A stretch of 64,000 bases of DNA, taken from Thermotoga petrophila RKU-1. GTDB lineage: Bacteria > Thermotogota > Thermotogae > Thermotogales > Thermotogaceae. The translations under genes were made by a program, and so were the position numbers. Of the stretch, positions 28,530 through 38,083 are shown one piece after another. The notes beneath the pieces are model-generated. The model did not search any database. It had not been told where the DNA came from and saw only the letters and a program-made list of their open reading frames with translations. Positions within the stretch are counted from its first letter, which is position 1, and each line of letters begins with the position of its first letter. The stretch is from NCBI RefSeq assembly GCF_000016785.1, contig NC_009486.1, forward strand, positions 1,302,001-1,366,000. Direction: 5' to 3'.

Positions 28530-28547
28530 CAACCGAGGAGTGAGAGT

Positions 28548-30245
28548 GTGATTCCTCGAGAGGTCATCGAGGAAATAAAAGAAAAAGTTGACATCGTAGA
28601 AGTCATTTCAGAGTATGTGAATCTCACCCGGGTAGGTTCTTCCTACAGGGCTCTCTGTCCCTTTCATTCAGAAACCAATCCTTCTTTTTACGTTCATCCG
28701 GGTTTGAAGATATACCATTGTTTCGGCTGTGGTGCGAGCGGGGATGTCATCAAATTTCTTCAGGAAATGGAAGGGATCAGTTTCCAGGAAGCGCTGGAAA
28801 GACTTGCCAAGAGAGCTGGGATTGATCTTTCTCTCTACAGAACAGAAGGGACTTCTGAATACGGAAAATACATTCGTTTGTACGAAGAAACGTGGAAAAG
28901 GTACGTCAAAGAGCTGGAGAAATCGAAAGAGGCAAAAGACTATTTAAAAAGCAGAGGCTTTTCTGAAGAAGATATAGCAAAGTTTGGCTTTGGGTACGTT
29001 CCTAAGAGATCCAGCATCTCTATAGAAGTTGCAGAAGGCATGAACATAACACCGGAAGAACTTGTCAGATACGGTATCGCGTTAAAAAAGGGTGATCGAT
29101 TCGTTGATAGATTCGAAGAAAGAATCGTTGTTCCAATAAAGAACGACAGTGGACATATTGTGGCTTTTGGTGGGCGTGCTCTCGGCAACGAAGAACCAAA
29201 GTATTTGAACTCTCCAGAGACCAGGTATTTTTCGAAGAAGAAAATCCTTTTTCTCTTCGATGAGGCGAAAAAAGTGGCAAAAGAGGTCGGTTTTTTCGTC
29301 ATCACTGAAGGCTACTTCGACGCGCTCGCATTCAGAAGAGATGGAATACCAACGGCGGTCGCTGTTCTTGGGGCGAGTCTTTCAAGGGAAGCAATTCTGA
29401 AGCTTTCGGCGTATTCGAAAAATGTCATACTGTGTTTCGATAATGACAGAGCAGGCTTCAGAGCCACTCTCAAATCCCTCGAAGACCTCCTTGAATACGA
29501 ATTCAACGTGCTTGTAGCAACCCCCTCTCCTTACAAAGATCCGGATGAACTCTTTCAGAAGGAAGGGGAAGGTTCGCTGAAAAAGATGCTGAAAAACTCA
29601 CGTTCGTTCGAATATTTCCTGGTGACTGCTGGTGAAGTCTTCTTTGACAAAAACAGCCCCGCGGGTGTGAGATCCTACCTTTCTTTCCTCAAAGGTTGGG
29701 TCCAGAGGATGAGAAAGAAAGGATATTTGAAACATGTAGAAAATCTCGTGAAGGAAGCTTCGGCTTCTCTCCAGATACCAGAAAACCAGATTTTGAACTT
29801 TTTTGAGAGTGAAAAGTCTAACACTATGCTTGTTCATGGATCCAGGTCGTCAAAGGTTTACGATGAGGGAAGAGGACTTGCTTACCTGTTTTTGAACTAC
29901 GAAGATTTGAGGGGAAAGATTCTGGAGCTGGACTTAGAGGTACTGGAAGATGAAAACGCGAGAGAATTTTTCAAGAGGGTTTCATCCGATGAAGATTTAA
30001 GCGAAGCTATAGAAAACTTTCCAAAAGAGTTGAAAGATTGGGTTTTTGAAACGATAGAAAGCATTCCTCCTCCAAAGGATCCCGAGAAATTTCTCGCTGA
30101 CCTCTCCGAAAAGTTGAAAATCCGGCGGATAGAGAGACGTATTGCAGAAATAGATGAGATGATAAAAAAGGTTTCAAACGATGAGGAAAGGCGTCTTCTT
30201 CTCTCTATGAAGTTGGATCTCCTCAGAAAAATAAAGAGGAGGTGA
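28548..30245 (+). CDS. dnaG: DNA primase DnaG
   Basis: A 565-residue primase. The N-terminal zinc domain has [11 protein letters not shown] and [10 protein letters not shown]. The TOPRIM core has [12 protein letters not shown] and [11 protein letters not shown] with the metal acidic residues. A helicase-binding C-terminal region follows. The frame opens at GTG 28518 inside the transposon relic, but GAGGAGTGAG precedes GTG 28548, where the conserved [19 protein letters not shown] begins. It forms a dnaG-rpoD pair; rpsU, often first in this operon, is absent. Confidence 0.96.
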   Translation: MIPREVIEEIKEKVDIVEVISEYVNLTRVGSSYRALCPFHSETNPSFYVHPGLKIYHCFGCGASGDVIKFLQEMEGISFQEALERLAKRAGIDLSLYRTEGTSEYGKYIRLYEETWKRYVKELEKSKEAKDYLKSRGFSEEDIAKFGFGYVPKRSSISIEVAEGMNITPEELVRYGIALKKGDRFVDRFEERIVVPIKNDSGHIVAFGGRALGNEEPKYLNSPETRYFSKKKILFLFDEAKKVAKEVGFFVITEGYFDALAFRRDGIPTAVAVLGASLSREAILKLSAYSKNVILCFDNDRAGFRATLKSLEDLLEYEFNVLVATPSPYKDPDELFQKEGEGSLKKMLKNSRSFEYFLVTAGEVFFDKNSPAGVRSYLSFLKGWVQRMRKKGYLKHVENLVKEASASLQIPENQILNFFESEKSNTMLVHGSRSSKVYDEGRGLAYLFLNYEDLRGKILELDLEVLEDENAREFFKRVSSDEDLSEAIENFPKELKDWVFETIESIPPPKDPEKFLADLSEKLKIRRIERRIAEIDEMIKKVSNDEERRLLLSMKLDLLRKIKRR

Positions 30246-30250
30246 TCGGT

Positions 30251-31474
30251 ATGGCGAAGAAGGAAAAAGTCACAATGAACGAAGAACAGCAGGTTCTTCA
30301 GGAACAGCACCAGGAGCAGACGCAGGAGCAGACACAGGAACAGAAAGAAACGCTTCCTCCTCAGGTAGAAAAACGTATAAAAAAACTCATCAGTTTAGGA
30401 AAAAAGAAAGGTTACATAACATATGAGGATATAGATAAAGCTTTTCCTCCAGACTTCGAAGACTTTGATACGAATCTGATAGAGAGAATACATGAAGAAC
30501 TGGAAAAACATGGAATAAACATTGTGGAAAGTGAATCTGAGGAAGAAGAAATGAGTGTTCCCGGTGACGAACAGGAACTAGAAGAACTTTTGGAGAGAGA
30601 ATCCCCTGAGATACACGATTCGAGCAACGTAAGGGATTCCATCAAGATGTATCTCAAAGAGATAGGAAAAATACCACTTCTAACACCAGCTCAAGAACGT
30701 GAACTCGCAAGACGAGCACAGATGGGCGATAAAAAGGCCAAAGAGAAACTAATAACATCGAATCTGAGGCTTGTTGTCAGTATAGCTAAGCGCTACATGG
30801 GACGCGGTCTTTCTTTCCAGGACCTCATACAGGAAGGAAACATAGGACTTCTGAAGGCGGTAGAGAAGTTCGACTGGAGGAAGGGTTACAAATTCAGTAC
30901 GTACGCTACCTGGTGGATCAGACAGGCAATCACAAGAGCGATAGCGGATCAGGCAAGGACCATCAGGATACCTGTCCACATGGTGGAAACTATAAACAAA
31001 CTGAACAGGTTGAGAAGAGAGTACTATCAGAAACACGGTGAAGAACCATCCATAGAAGAACTCGCAAAGATGATGGGCAAACCCCCAGAAAAGATAAAGG
31101 AAATACTCGAAGCAGCGAAGGAAACCATATCCCTGGAATCTCCTATAGGTGAAGATGAAGATTCTTCCATCGAAGACTTTGTGGCTGACGATTCCATAGC
31201 CTCTCCAAAGAAAGAGGCCATGAGGATGCTCATGAGAGAAGAACTCGAGAAAGTCTTGAAAACTCTGAGCCCGAGAGAAGCGATGGTTCTGAGAATGAGG
31301 TACGGCTTGCTCGATGGAAAACCAAAAACGCTTGAAGAAGTTGGCCAGTATTTCAATGTCACAAGAGAAAGGATCAGGCAGATAGAAGTCAAAGCACTGC
31401 GGAAGTTGAGACATCCATCGAGGAGCAAGTATCTGAAATCACTGCTCTCTCTGATGGATGAAAACGAAGGGTGA
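30251..31474 (+). CDS. rpoD: Primary sigma factor RpoD (SigA)
   Basis: A 407-residue sigma-70. Region 1.1 ([19 protein letters not shown]) is followed by region 1.2 ([19 protein letters not shown]), region 2 ([20 protein letters not shown] and [18 protein letters not shown]) and region 4.2 ([18 protein letters not shown]). The N-terminus has a Q/E/T repeat encoded by imperfect 12-base repeats (about 30306-30345). GTG 30242 lies in the ribosome site, so ATG 30251 is the start. Confidence 0.97.
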   Translation: MAKKEKVTMNEEQQVLQEQHQEQTQEQTQEQKETLPPQVEKRIKKLISLGKKKGYITYEDIDKAFPPDFEDFDTNLIERIHEELEKHGINIVESESEEEEMSVPGDEQELEELLERESPEIHDSSNVRDSIKMYLKEIGKIPLLTPAQERELARRAQMGDKKAKEKLITSNLRLVVSIAKRYMGRGLSFQDLIQEGNIGLLKAVEKFDWRKGYKFSTYATWWIRQAITRAIADQARTIRIPVHMVETINKLNRLRREYYQKHGEEPSIEELAKMMGKPPEKIKEILEAAKETISLESPIGEDEDSSIEDFVADDSIASPKKEAMRMLMREELEKVLKTLSPREAMVLRMRYGLLDGKPKTLEEVGQYFNVTRERIRQIEVKALRKLRHPSRSKYLKSLLSLMDENEG

Positions 31475-31498
31475 GCCCTGCTCACCCTTTCATTTTTT
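31469..31498. terminator. Terminator between convergent rpoD and mfd
   Basis: GGGTGAG (31469-31475) pairs with CTCACCC (31481-31487), followed on the plus strand by TTTCATTTTTT. The left arm includes the rpoD stop. On the minus strand the hairpin lies beyond the mfd stop, but the T-tract is absent on that side, so it mainly serves rpoD. Confidence 0.8.
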
Positions 31499-34171
31499 CA
31501 GTAAGTCCATGAGAAACTCCACCGGATTCTCCCTGGTGTAGAGAACAACACTTCCCGACCGTCTATTGTATCTCGGATGATTCAAAAACGGCGAGTCTCT
31601 GTTTGGAAAGATTTCCACCATTGAGTGATCGAATCTGATCTTCTTTACTCCCAGCTTCGAAGCTCTGATCCTCAATCTGAAGTAATCAACGAGTAACTTC
31701 ACTTCTTCGGGTGGTTCTCCGAATCTATCCCTCATTTCCTCCAGTATTTCCTCGAGATCTTCCTCATCAAGAGAGGATGCGAGTCTTCTGTAAAGTCTCA
31801 ACCTCTCTACAGGATTCTGCACGTAATCTTCCGGTATGAAAAATCTGCCCGGGGGATTTTCTATTTCAACGTTCACAGAGTGTTTCTTTTCGATTCGTCT
31901 TTCTTTGAATCTCGTGATGGTCTCTTTCAAGATTTCGTTGTACAGTTTCAAACCAACGGACACAACATTTCCATGCTGTTCCAAACCGAGGACATCTCCC
32001 ACACCTCTCAGTTCCATATCTTTCAACGCTATTTGAAGACCGCTTCCAAAGCCTGTGTAGGATTTAAGCACCTTCAGTCTTTCAAGAGCGCTTCTTGGAG
32101 TACCCTTTGGGTACAGGAAGTACGCAAAGGCCCTTCGGTCGCTTCTACCCACCCTTCCTCTGAGCTGATAGAGCTGTGAAAGGCCGTATCTGTGTGCGTC
32201 ATCCACTATGAGTGTGTTTGCATTCGGTATATCAACACCATTCTCGATAATTGTGGTACACAGAAGAACATCGATGTTCCCGCGGTAGAACTCGTGGACA
32301 ATTCTCTCCATAGTTCTTCTAGACATCTTTCCGTGGGCAACCGCTATTTCCAACTCCGGAAACATCCTTTTCAGTTTTTCGAAAACCTCCGGTAGTTCTT
32401 CCACGCGGTTGTGAACGTAGATCACCTGACCTCCCCTGTTTATCTCCCTGATCACCGCTCCCTTGACGAGATCATCGCTGTACTCTGCGACATAAACGTA
32501 TACTGGTTTTCTTCCAGGGGGAGGAGAATTTATCACAGAAAAATCTTTCATTCCAGAGAGGGCCATGTGGAGGGTGCGTGGAATAGGTGTAGCACTCAGG
32601 GTTAGCACGTTCACCGAGAGTCTCAGTTTCTTGAACCTTTCTTTTTGCTCAACTCCAAACTTTTGTTCTTCGTCGATGATGACAAGACCAAGATCGGAGA
32701 ATTCGATCCGTTCGTTCAACAGAGAGTGTGTACCTATGATGATGTCTATTTCTCCCTTCTTCAGCTTTTCGATGATCTCCTTCTTTTCTCTCGGTGTTCT
32801 TGAACTGTCCAGGAGTTCCACTTTTACACCGAACGGTTCCATTCTCTCTTTGAAGTTCTCGTAGTGTTGTCTTGCCAGAACGGTGGTTGGTACAAGCACC
32901 GCTACCTGTTTACCAGATGCGACTGCACGAAACGCAGCTCGCAAAGCTACTTCTGTTTTTCCAACACCCGCATCTCCACACAGGAGTCTGTCCATTGGTT
33001 TTTCAGAGGCAAGATCACTCAGCACTTCCTCTATACTCTGTTGCTGATCGGGGGTTTCAATGTATGGAAAAGATTCCGCAAATTTTTCTTCCAGTTCTGG
33101 GTCACCTGGAAGAGAAAGACCCTGAATTTCCTGCCTTCTCATGTAAAGTTCAACGAGTTCTCTGATCTTTTTCTCGATGTCTTCTCTCACTTTCTTCAGT
33201 GTTTGTTTCCATTTGCCACGGTTCATCCGGTCGAGTTTAACCTGCGAAGGATCACCTATATATTTATGAACTCTGTCGATCTTCTCGATGGGAACATACA
33301 AAACTGCGTCTTCATATTTCAACTTCAAATAATCCCTCTCTCCGAGAACTCCCTTGAGCCGAACAACCCCTTCGAAAATGGCTATTCCGTGTTCTCTGTG
33401 AACTACGAGTCCACCCTCTTCGATCTCATCGACATCCAGAATGGGCAGCGATTCTTTCTTCTCAATACGTGTTGATAGTGGTGCAGAACCCTTCTCAACG
33501 TTTTTGAGTACCACTTCGACTACTCTTTCATCAAAGAAGTCGTTGTAGCGTTCCTTCAAAAGGTCCCTCATTTCTTTCCTGAACTTTCTGTATTCATCCA
33601 GAACCTTTTGAAGATCTTCACATACAAAGCGAACTTCCGTTTTTACAAAATCGAGCAGGGTGCTTTCACCGTAGAAATCAACAAAAGGAAGTATCAGAGT
33701 TCTATCAACACTCTGAAATGAACGTTGGGTATCTACATTGAAGAAACGGATTTCTTCGATTTCGTCTCCGAACAACTCTATTCTTACAGGAAAGTCGTTC
33801 CCCGGAGAATAAATGTCGACTATATCTCCACGAATGGCAAATTCTCCCACATTTTGAACGGTGAAAACGCGTTCATACCCCATTTCAACGAGTTTTTCTG
33901 GAGACAAGGCAAGTTTTGTGGATCGTGTTATCATCAGGGAATTTTCTCTCAGAAAATCGGGTGGAAACACCTTTTCGGTGAGTGCTTTCAGAGTGGTGAC
34001 TATTTTGAGGTTCTCTCCGCTCAACAGTTTCCACAGGATTTCTATTCTTTTTCCTTTTATCTCGGGTGACAAAACAACATCTTCGAGAGGCAAAACATCT
34101 CTCGAAGGATAGAAAATGTATCCTTCTATATTCGAAAACCTTTCGTTCGGCAGCAGAAGAATCTCAACCAT
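31490..34171 (-). CDS. mfd: Transcription-repair coupling factor Mfd, short form
   Basis: An ATP-driven translocase that removes stalled RNA polymerase and recruits UvrA. The protein has 893 residues versus ~1150 in E. coli; the N-terminal UvrB-like part is reduced. Next comes the RNA-polymerase-interacting domain (GGLVVHREHGIAIFEGV), then RecG-like motor motifs: CGDAGVGKTEVALRAAF (Walker A), IIDEEQKFGVEQKERFK, TLSATPIPRTLHMAL and QLRGRVGRSDRRAFAYFL. A C-terminal autoinhibitory domain follows. The start overlaps the TPR gene by 8 bases. Confidence 0.96.
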   Translation of the reverse strand: MVEILLLPNERFSNIEGYIFYPSRDVLPLEDVVLSPEIKGKRIEILWKLLSGENLKIVTTLKALTEKVFPPDFLRENSLMITRSTKLALSPEKLVEMGYERVFTVQNVGEFAIRGDIVDIYSPGNDFPVRIELFGDEIEEIRFFNVDTQRSFQSVDRTLILPFVDFYGESTLLDFVKTEVRFVCEDLQKVLDEYRKFRKEMRDLLKERYNDFFDERVVEVVLKNVEKGSAPLSTRIEKKESLPILDVDEIEEGGLVVHREHGIAIFEGVVRLKGVLGERDYLKLKYEDAVLYVPIEKIDRVHKYIGDPSQVKLDRMNRGKWKQTLKKVREDIEKKIRELVELYMRRQEIQGLSLPGDPELEEKFAESFPYIETPDQQQSIEEVLSDLASEKPMDRLLCGDAGVGKTEVALRAAFRAVASGKQVAVLVPTTVLARQHYENFKERMEPFGVKVELLDSSRTPREKKEIIEKLKKGEIDIIIGTHSLLNERIEFSDLGLVIIDEEQKFGVEQKERFKKLRLSVNVLTLSATPIPRTLHMALSGMKDFSVINSPPPGRKPVYVYVAEYSDDLVKGAVIREINRGGQVIYVHNRVEELPEVFEKLKRMFPELEIAVAHGKMSRRTMERIVHEFYRGNIDVLLCTTIIENGVDIPNANTLIVDDAHRYGLSQLYQLRGRVGRSDRRAFAYFLYPKGTPRSALERLKVLKSYTGFGSGLQIALKDMELRGVGDVLGLEQHGNVVSVGLKLYNEILKETITRFKERRIEKKHSVNVEIENPPGRFFIPEDYVQNPVERLRLYRRLASSLDEEDLEEILEEMRDRFGEPPEEVKLLVDYFRLRIRASKLGVKKIRFDHSMVEIFPNRDSPFLNHPRYNRRSGSVVLYTRENPVEFLMDLLKK

Positions 34172-34586
34172 TTTTCACTAGGTCTTTTACAATCCTCTTC
34201 TGGTCTTCATCGAGTCCTTCCATGGGGTCTGGAAGGTTGAGCTTTATCTTGCACAGGGCTTTCACTACCTTCACTCTGGGATCTGTCAATCCCTGTTCCT
34301 CGGCCTTTTCCAGCAGTTTCAGAGCCTCGAAAAATTTCCCCATCTGATAGTATGCGCTTCCCAGATTGAAGAGAACGACTGGATTTTTTTGATCTATTTC
34401 CAGTGCTCTTTTGTAGCTTTCAATAGCCTTCGCCAGAAGATTCATTCTTCTGTAGATGTTTCCTATGTTGACCCAAACCTCTACCGATTGGTCTTTTTCG
34501 GCTATTTTCAAAAATTTTTCCAGGGCACTCTCCAGTTTTCCTTCTTCGAGTTCACGGTATGCTTCTTCAAAGTCACTTGAGGCCAA
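34164..34586 (-). CDS. TPR-repeat protein
   Basis: A 140-residue protein with two to three tetratricopeptide repeats (VEVWVNIGNIYRRMNLLAKA, then PVVLFNLGSAYYQMGKFFEA). No signal peptide is seen, so it is probably cytoplasmic and acts as a binding scaffold. It overlaps mfd by 8 bases and the exported protein upstream by 14, so it is part of the same transcript. Partner unknown. Confidence 0.82.
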   Translation of the reverse strand: MASSDFEEAYRELEEGKLESALEKFLKIAEKDQSVEVWVNIGNIYRRMNLLAKAIESYKRALEIDQKNPVVLFNLGSAYYQMGKFFEALKLLEKAEEQGLTDPRVKVVKALCKIKLNLPDPMEGLDEDQKRIVKDLVKNG

Positions 34587-36162
34587 GCTCTATCACCCTC
34601 TTTGTGACATATACAGTGTCCGAATAGTTCATGTCGGGTGTTTTGAAAGACACGGAAATAGGAATGATCTCTTCGGTTATAGGCTTCACATAAGAAAAGC
34701 TGAAGACCCAGAGGTTGTGTTTGAGGAAGTGAGGTTCACCGATGCCTCCTCCTGATTTGTAGCAAAAATCTTTCAGAGCTGCGCTCGCTTCAGGCGAGGT
34801 GTAGAGCTTGACGTTTTTGAGTTTCAAAACGGCGAGTTGTTCGTCTGAGAAGGCAATGTCTGGAGGTACCACAACACAGTAACCCTTTCGATCGTTTATC
34901 TGGTAGACTTTTTTGGAAAGAAACTCCTCGTCACTTATATACACTGTGTATTCTCTCAGCTCGTGTGAAACTTCAAATGGAACCCTTCCACGAGCTTCGA
35001 AAAGATCGGAGAAAAGCTGAACCAGATCGATATCACGTCCAAAGGCATCCTCCACTCTCACGTACAAGAACATTTTATCGACGGTTAATTCAAAGGAATC
35101 GATGTGAACAAAGATAGGTTCTGAGGACTTGAGAAGAGAAATCTCGATCGAGTTCTTGTCCCAGTTCATTCCAAACAGGTATGGATATTCGTACTCTATG
35201 TTCACATACTGGGGAATTTGACCCACTGTTTGAAGTTTTTTTCCATCGAAATGGAAAAGATTTCCAGACTGATCTAAGAGGAGATAAGAACCATCGTAAA
35301 AGATTTCAAAGGAACGCGTCGGAACAGGAAGGGGAATGTTTTTCTGTGATTCCGTATCCACGTTGATCACGATGAGAGAATTGCTCCACGTGTCAAGGAC
35401 GACAACCTGCCCACAGTACACTTCCGCATCGATGATCAAAGGTTTTCCATCGATTGGTATTTCTCTCTTCGAACCGTTTTCTGAGATCAACACGATTTTA
35501 TCCACATCTACCAGGGCAAATTCTCCAGAATCCAAAACACCTGCTCCTATCGGATTGAGAAACTTCCCTATTTCCTTTTCATTCTTGAAAACCCTTCCGT
35601 CTCTTGAGATCAAAAAGACGTTCCCATCTCTATCGGTGAACACCTGCTCCGGTTGAAAAGATAAGGTTTTAACGGTAAAATTGGAACCATCGCTTTTTAT
35701 AAAACGCTTATTGACAGGATCGACGATGTATATACTTTCACCGAAAACTGCCACATCCGTAGGTGTGAAAAAGTATTCTATCCCGTCTTTAAAACCCGGG
35801 AGTGTTTTTAACGTTTTCATGTTGAAAGAATCAGATTCTTTACCCTGCAGTATGAATTCCAGATTGTTAACCAGCGAAAGCACTTCTGGCTGATCCGGCA
35901 CAACAACGAGCAGGTTTCTCAGATCTTCGTAAGCTTCTTTCACTCTTCCTGTTTCTATCATCAATTTTGCTCTCAAATACCAGAACTCTGCGAGATTCTC
36001 AGCGGGGATGGGTTTGTAGAAGATCTCCTCTATCTTCTGCTGTGCGGAAGATATATCTCCCTTTACCCAATCTATGATTACTTCTGAAAACATCTCTCTA
36101 ACGCTTTGGGAGAAAAGAACGGAAAAAGTTAGCAGAAACAGAAGCAGTATCGTTTTTTTCAC
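34573..36162 (-). CDS. Exported protein of unknown function, propeller-like
   Basis: A 529-residue protein with a clear signal peptide (MKKTILLLFLLTFSVLFSQS). An N-terminal helical, TPR-like part (AEFWYLRAKLMIETGRVKEA) leads to repeated short beta motifs from about residue 120 to 340 (VFGESIYIVDPVNKRF, DGNVFLISRDGRVFK, YDGSYLLLDQSGNLFHF), suggestive of an NHL-like beta propeller. The last ~180 residues are a separate domain. I do not recognise the family. It sits between plsY and a TPR gene in a housekeeping run. Confidence 0.75.
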   Translation of the reverse strand: MKKTILLLFLLTFSVLFSQSVREMFSEVIIDWVKGDISSAQQKIEEIFYKPIPAENLAEFWYLRAKLMIETGRVKEAYEDLRNLLVVVPDQPEVLSLVNNLEFILQGKESDSFNMKTLKTLPGFKDGIEYFFTPTDVAVFGESIYIVDPVNKRFIKSDGSNFTVKTLSFQPEQVFTDRDGNVFLISRDGRVFKNEKEIGKFLNPIGAGVLDSGEFALVDVDKIVLISENGSKREIPIDGKPLIIDAEVYCGQVVVLDTWSNSLIVINVDTESQKNIPLPVPTRSFEIFYDGSYLLLDQSGNLFHFDGKKLQTVGQIPQYVNIEYEYPYLFGMNWDKNSIEISLLKSSEPIFVHIDSFELTVDKMFLYVRVEDAFGRDIDLVQLFSDLFEARGRVPFEVSHELREYTVYISDEEFLSKKVYQINDRKGYCVVVPPDIAFSDEQLAVLKLKNVKLYTSPEASAALKDFCYKSGGGIGEPHFLKHNLWVFSFSYVKPITEEIIPISVSFKTPDMNYSDTVYVTKRVIELGLK

Positions 36163-36166
36163 GCTT

Positions 36167-36757
36167 TCACCTCTTGAAAAGGTTTACCTTCCTTTCCGTA
36201 CCGTTTAGGAGACGCTGGATGTTTTCGGAGTGTCTGAGAGTGGAAAGAACCGCGAGAATGAGAATCAACATTCCCGTATCGTAGCCTTTGAACAGATACC
36301 CCAGAAGAGCAGAAATGTAAAGAGCCACAAGAGATCCAAGCGATGCGTATTTAGTGAGCATTACGATGACAAGCCAGGTCAGTGTGAACACAATCCCTGT
36401 AGGCCACGAAAGACAGAAAATAATTCCAAGAGTGGAAGCGACTCCCTTTCCACCTTTGAACTTCATAAAGATCGGGAAATCGTGTCCGAGGACGGTTGCA
36501 ATCGCCGTGAGTGATACAAGCTTTGGATCTCCTGAGAAAGTTGTGGCAATGAACACAGGGAAAAATCCCTTCAAAGCATCCAGAAGAAGACAGATGCCTC
36601 CAACAACAGGGCCTGTGGTCCTTATGGCGTTCGTCGCACCAACGTTGCCGCTACCTACTTTTCTCACATCGATGCCCTTCAGCCACTTCGGGATCAAGTA
36701 ACTGAAGGGAATAGACCCTATGAAGTAACCGAGAATCGGGAAAAGCCACCAGCCCAC
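36167..36757 (-). CDS. plsY: Acyl-phosphate:glycerol-3-phosphate acyltransferase PlsY
   Basis: Makes lysophosphatidic acid from acyl phosphate in the membrane. The 196-residue protein has five or so membrane helices and the PlsY motifs GSIPFSYLIPKWLKGIDVRK, VGSGNVGATNAIRTTG and KFKGGKGVASTLG. It lies five bases from der upstream. Confidence 0.96.
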   Translation of the reverse strand: MGWWLFPILGYFIGSIPFSYLIPKWLKGIDVRKVGSGNVGATNAIRTTGPVVGGICLLLDALKGFFPVFIATTFSGDPKLVSLTAIATVLGHDFPIFMKFKGGKGVASTLGIIFCLSWPTGIVFTLTWLVIVMLTKYASLGSLVALYISALLGYLFKGYDTGMLILILAVLSTLRHSENIQRLLNGTERKVNLFKR

Positions 36758-36761
36758 GATA

Positions 36762-38081
36762 TCACCTGCTCCTCTTGAACTTTAAGAATATAGGAGATCC
36801 CTCGAATGGAAAGACGTAGTCCCTGATCAGTTTTCTGAGGAAAACCTTCTGTGGATTTTTTATCTTCTCTATGCTGTTCACAAAGAAAAGGAAAGTGGGT
36901 GGTTTTATATCCACCTGAAGACCGAAAAAGATCTTGAGGCCGCGAGGGAGATTCGTGAATGCGAGCACTTTCTGGAGAGCCGAATTAATAGCGCTGGATG
37001 GTACTTTTGTGGTGTAAGAAGCGTACGCTAAATTGATAGCGTCTATCACCTTGTCTATGTTCCAGCCTTTATCTGCGGAGATAAAGATGAGCGGACTGTA
37101 ATCGACGAAATAGAACTTTTCTCTGAATAGTTTGGTGAATTCGTCGTATCTTTTTTCGCGGTGTTCCACGAGGTCCCATTTGTTGAAAACAACGACGCTG
37201 GCTCTCCCTCGTCTTTCAACAAGACCGGCTATTCTCTGGTCCTGTCTTGTGATACCCTGAGTTGCATCGAGAACTATTACAACAACGTCCGCTTTTTCTA
37301 TGCTGTCCACAACCCTGTAGTTGCTGTACTTCTCAACAGTCCTGGGCTCGACCCTGGACTTTCTCCTCAAACCAGCTGTGTCAACGAATACGTATTTTCT
37401 CCCGTCTATAAACACTTCCTCGTCAACAGGATCTCTCGTCGTTCCGGGTATCGGTGACACCAGAGCTCGCTCTTTGTTCAATATAGCGTTGAAGAGTGTG
37501 GATTTTCCAACATTTGGTCGGCCAACGATGGCAACTTTTATTGCGTCTGTGATCTCGGGCTTTGACTCTAAATCCAGTCCTTTTTCTTCGAGCTTTCTAA
37601 TGATTGTTTCAACAAGAACATCGAGATTCACGTTGTGTTCTGCAGAAACAGGTATTGGTTCTCCAAACCCCAAACCGTAAAGCTCCGGCTTCACTTCTCT
37701 TTCAAACTCTCTGAGATTTTCCGTTTTGTTTGCCACAAGGATAGTATCAACGTTGGATTTCCTGAGAAAATCGGCAAGCGACTCGTCTTCTTTTGTGATT
37801 CCTTTCTTTCCATCGACAACGAACAGAACAAGATCGGCTTCTCTGATCATGTTCAGAGTAACTTCCTTCATCTTTTGAGAAATGATGTCCTGTGGATTGT
37901 CGAAGACACCACAGGTGTCCACGAGTTTAAAGGTTTTCCCGTACCACTCTACAGTATCTTGAACGGGGTCACGAGTGACCCCTTCTTCATCTTCGACAAT
38001 AGCCTTTTTCTTTCTCACAAGCTTGTTGAACAGAGTAGACTTTCCAACGTTTGGTTTACCAACTATCAGAACTGTCGCCAT
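36762..38081 (-). CDS. der: Tandem-GTPase ribosome assembly factor Der (EngA)
   Basis: A 439-residue protein with two G domains and a C-terminal KH-like domain, acting in 50S assembly. G1 motifs are GKPNVGKSTLFNKL and GRPNVGKSTLFNAI; G3 motifs are DTCGVF and DTAGLRRKS; G4 motifs are ANKTE and NKWDLV. The first G3 has C in place of the usual A or P. The frame runs to GTG 38087, but ATG 38081 is better placed after GGAGAG. Confidence 0.96.
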   Translation of the reverse strand: MATVLIVGKPNVGKSTLFNKLVRKKKAIVEDEEGVTRDPVQDTVEWYGKTFKLVDTCGVFDNPQDIISQKMKEVTLNMIREADLVLFVVDGKKGITKEDESLADFLRKSNVDTILVANKTENLREFEREVKPELYGLGFGEPIPVSAEHNVNLDVLVETIIRKLEEKGLDLESKPEITDAIKVAIVGRPNVGKSTLFNAILNKERALVSPIPGTTRDPVDEEVFIDGRKYVFVDTAGLRRKSRVEPRTVEKYSNYRVVDSIEKADVVVIVLDATQGITRQDQRIAGLVERRGRASVVVFNKWDLVEHREKRYDEFTKLFREKFYFVDYSPLIFISADKGWNIDKVIDAINLAYASYTTKVPSSAINSALQKVLAFTNLPRGLKIFFGLQVDIKPPTFLFFVNSIEKIKNPQKVFLRKLIRDYVFPFEGSPIFLKFKRSR

Positions 38082-38083
38082 AT

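Larger units (their letters stand above)
28150..28530 (+). mobile_element. Decayed IS200/IS605 element (TnpA and TnpB fragments plus right end)
   Basis: The 450-base gap between rpsI and dnaG holds a relic. From 28150 a frame interrupted by TAA at 28184 reads LFIEQSAKKAP then RKSASSKLIKKEFPQIKDKL, resembling the middle of a Y1 transposase TnpA. At 28293 a TnpB start reads MLKTYKFCIYPTKEQEKKLA then KHFDHT, after which the sequence jumps. A C-terminal TnpB-like piece follows (EPFEFMPVDRALAEPK near 28420-28465), then a right-end hairpin. The element has lost most of both genes and cannot move itself. Identification is by motif memory only. Confidence 0.7.
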
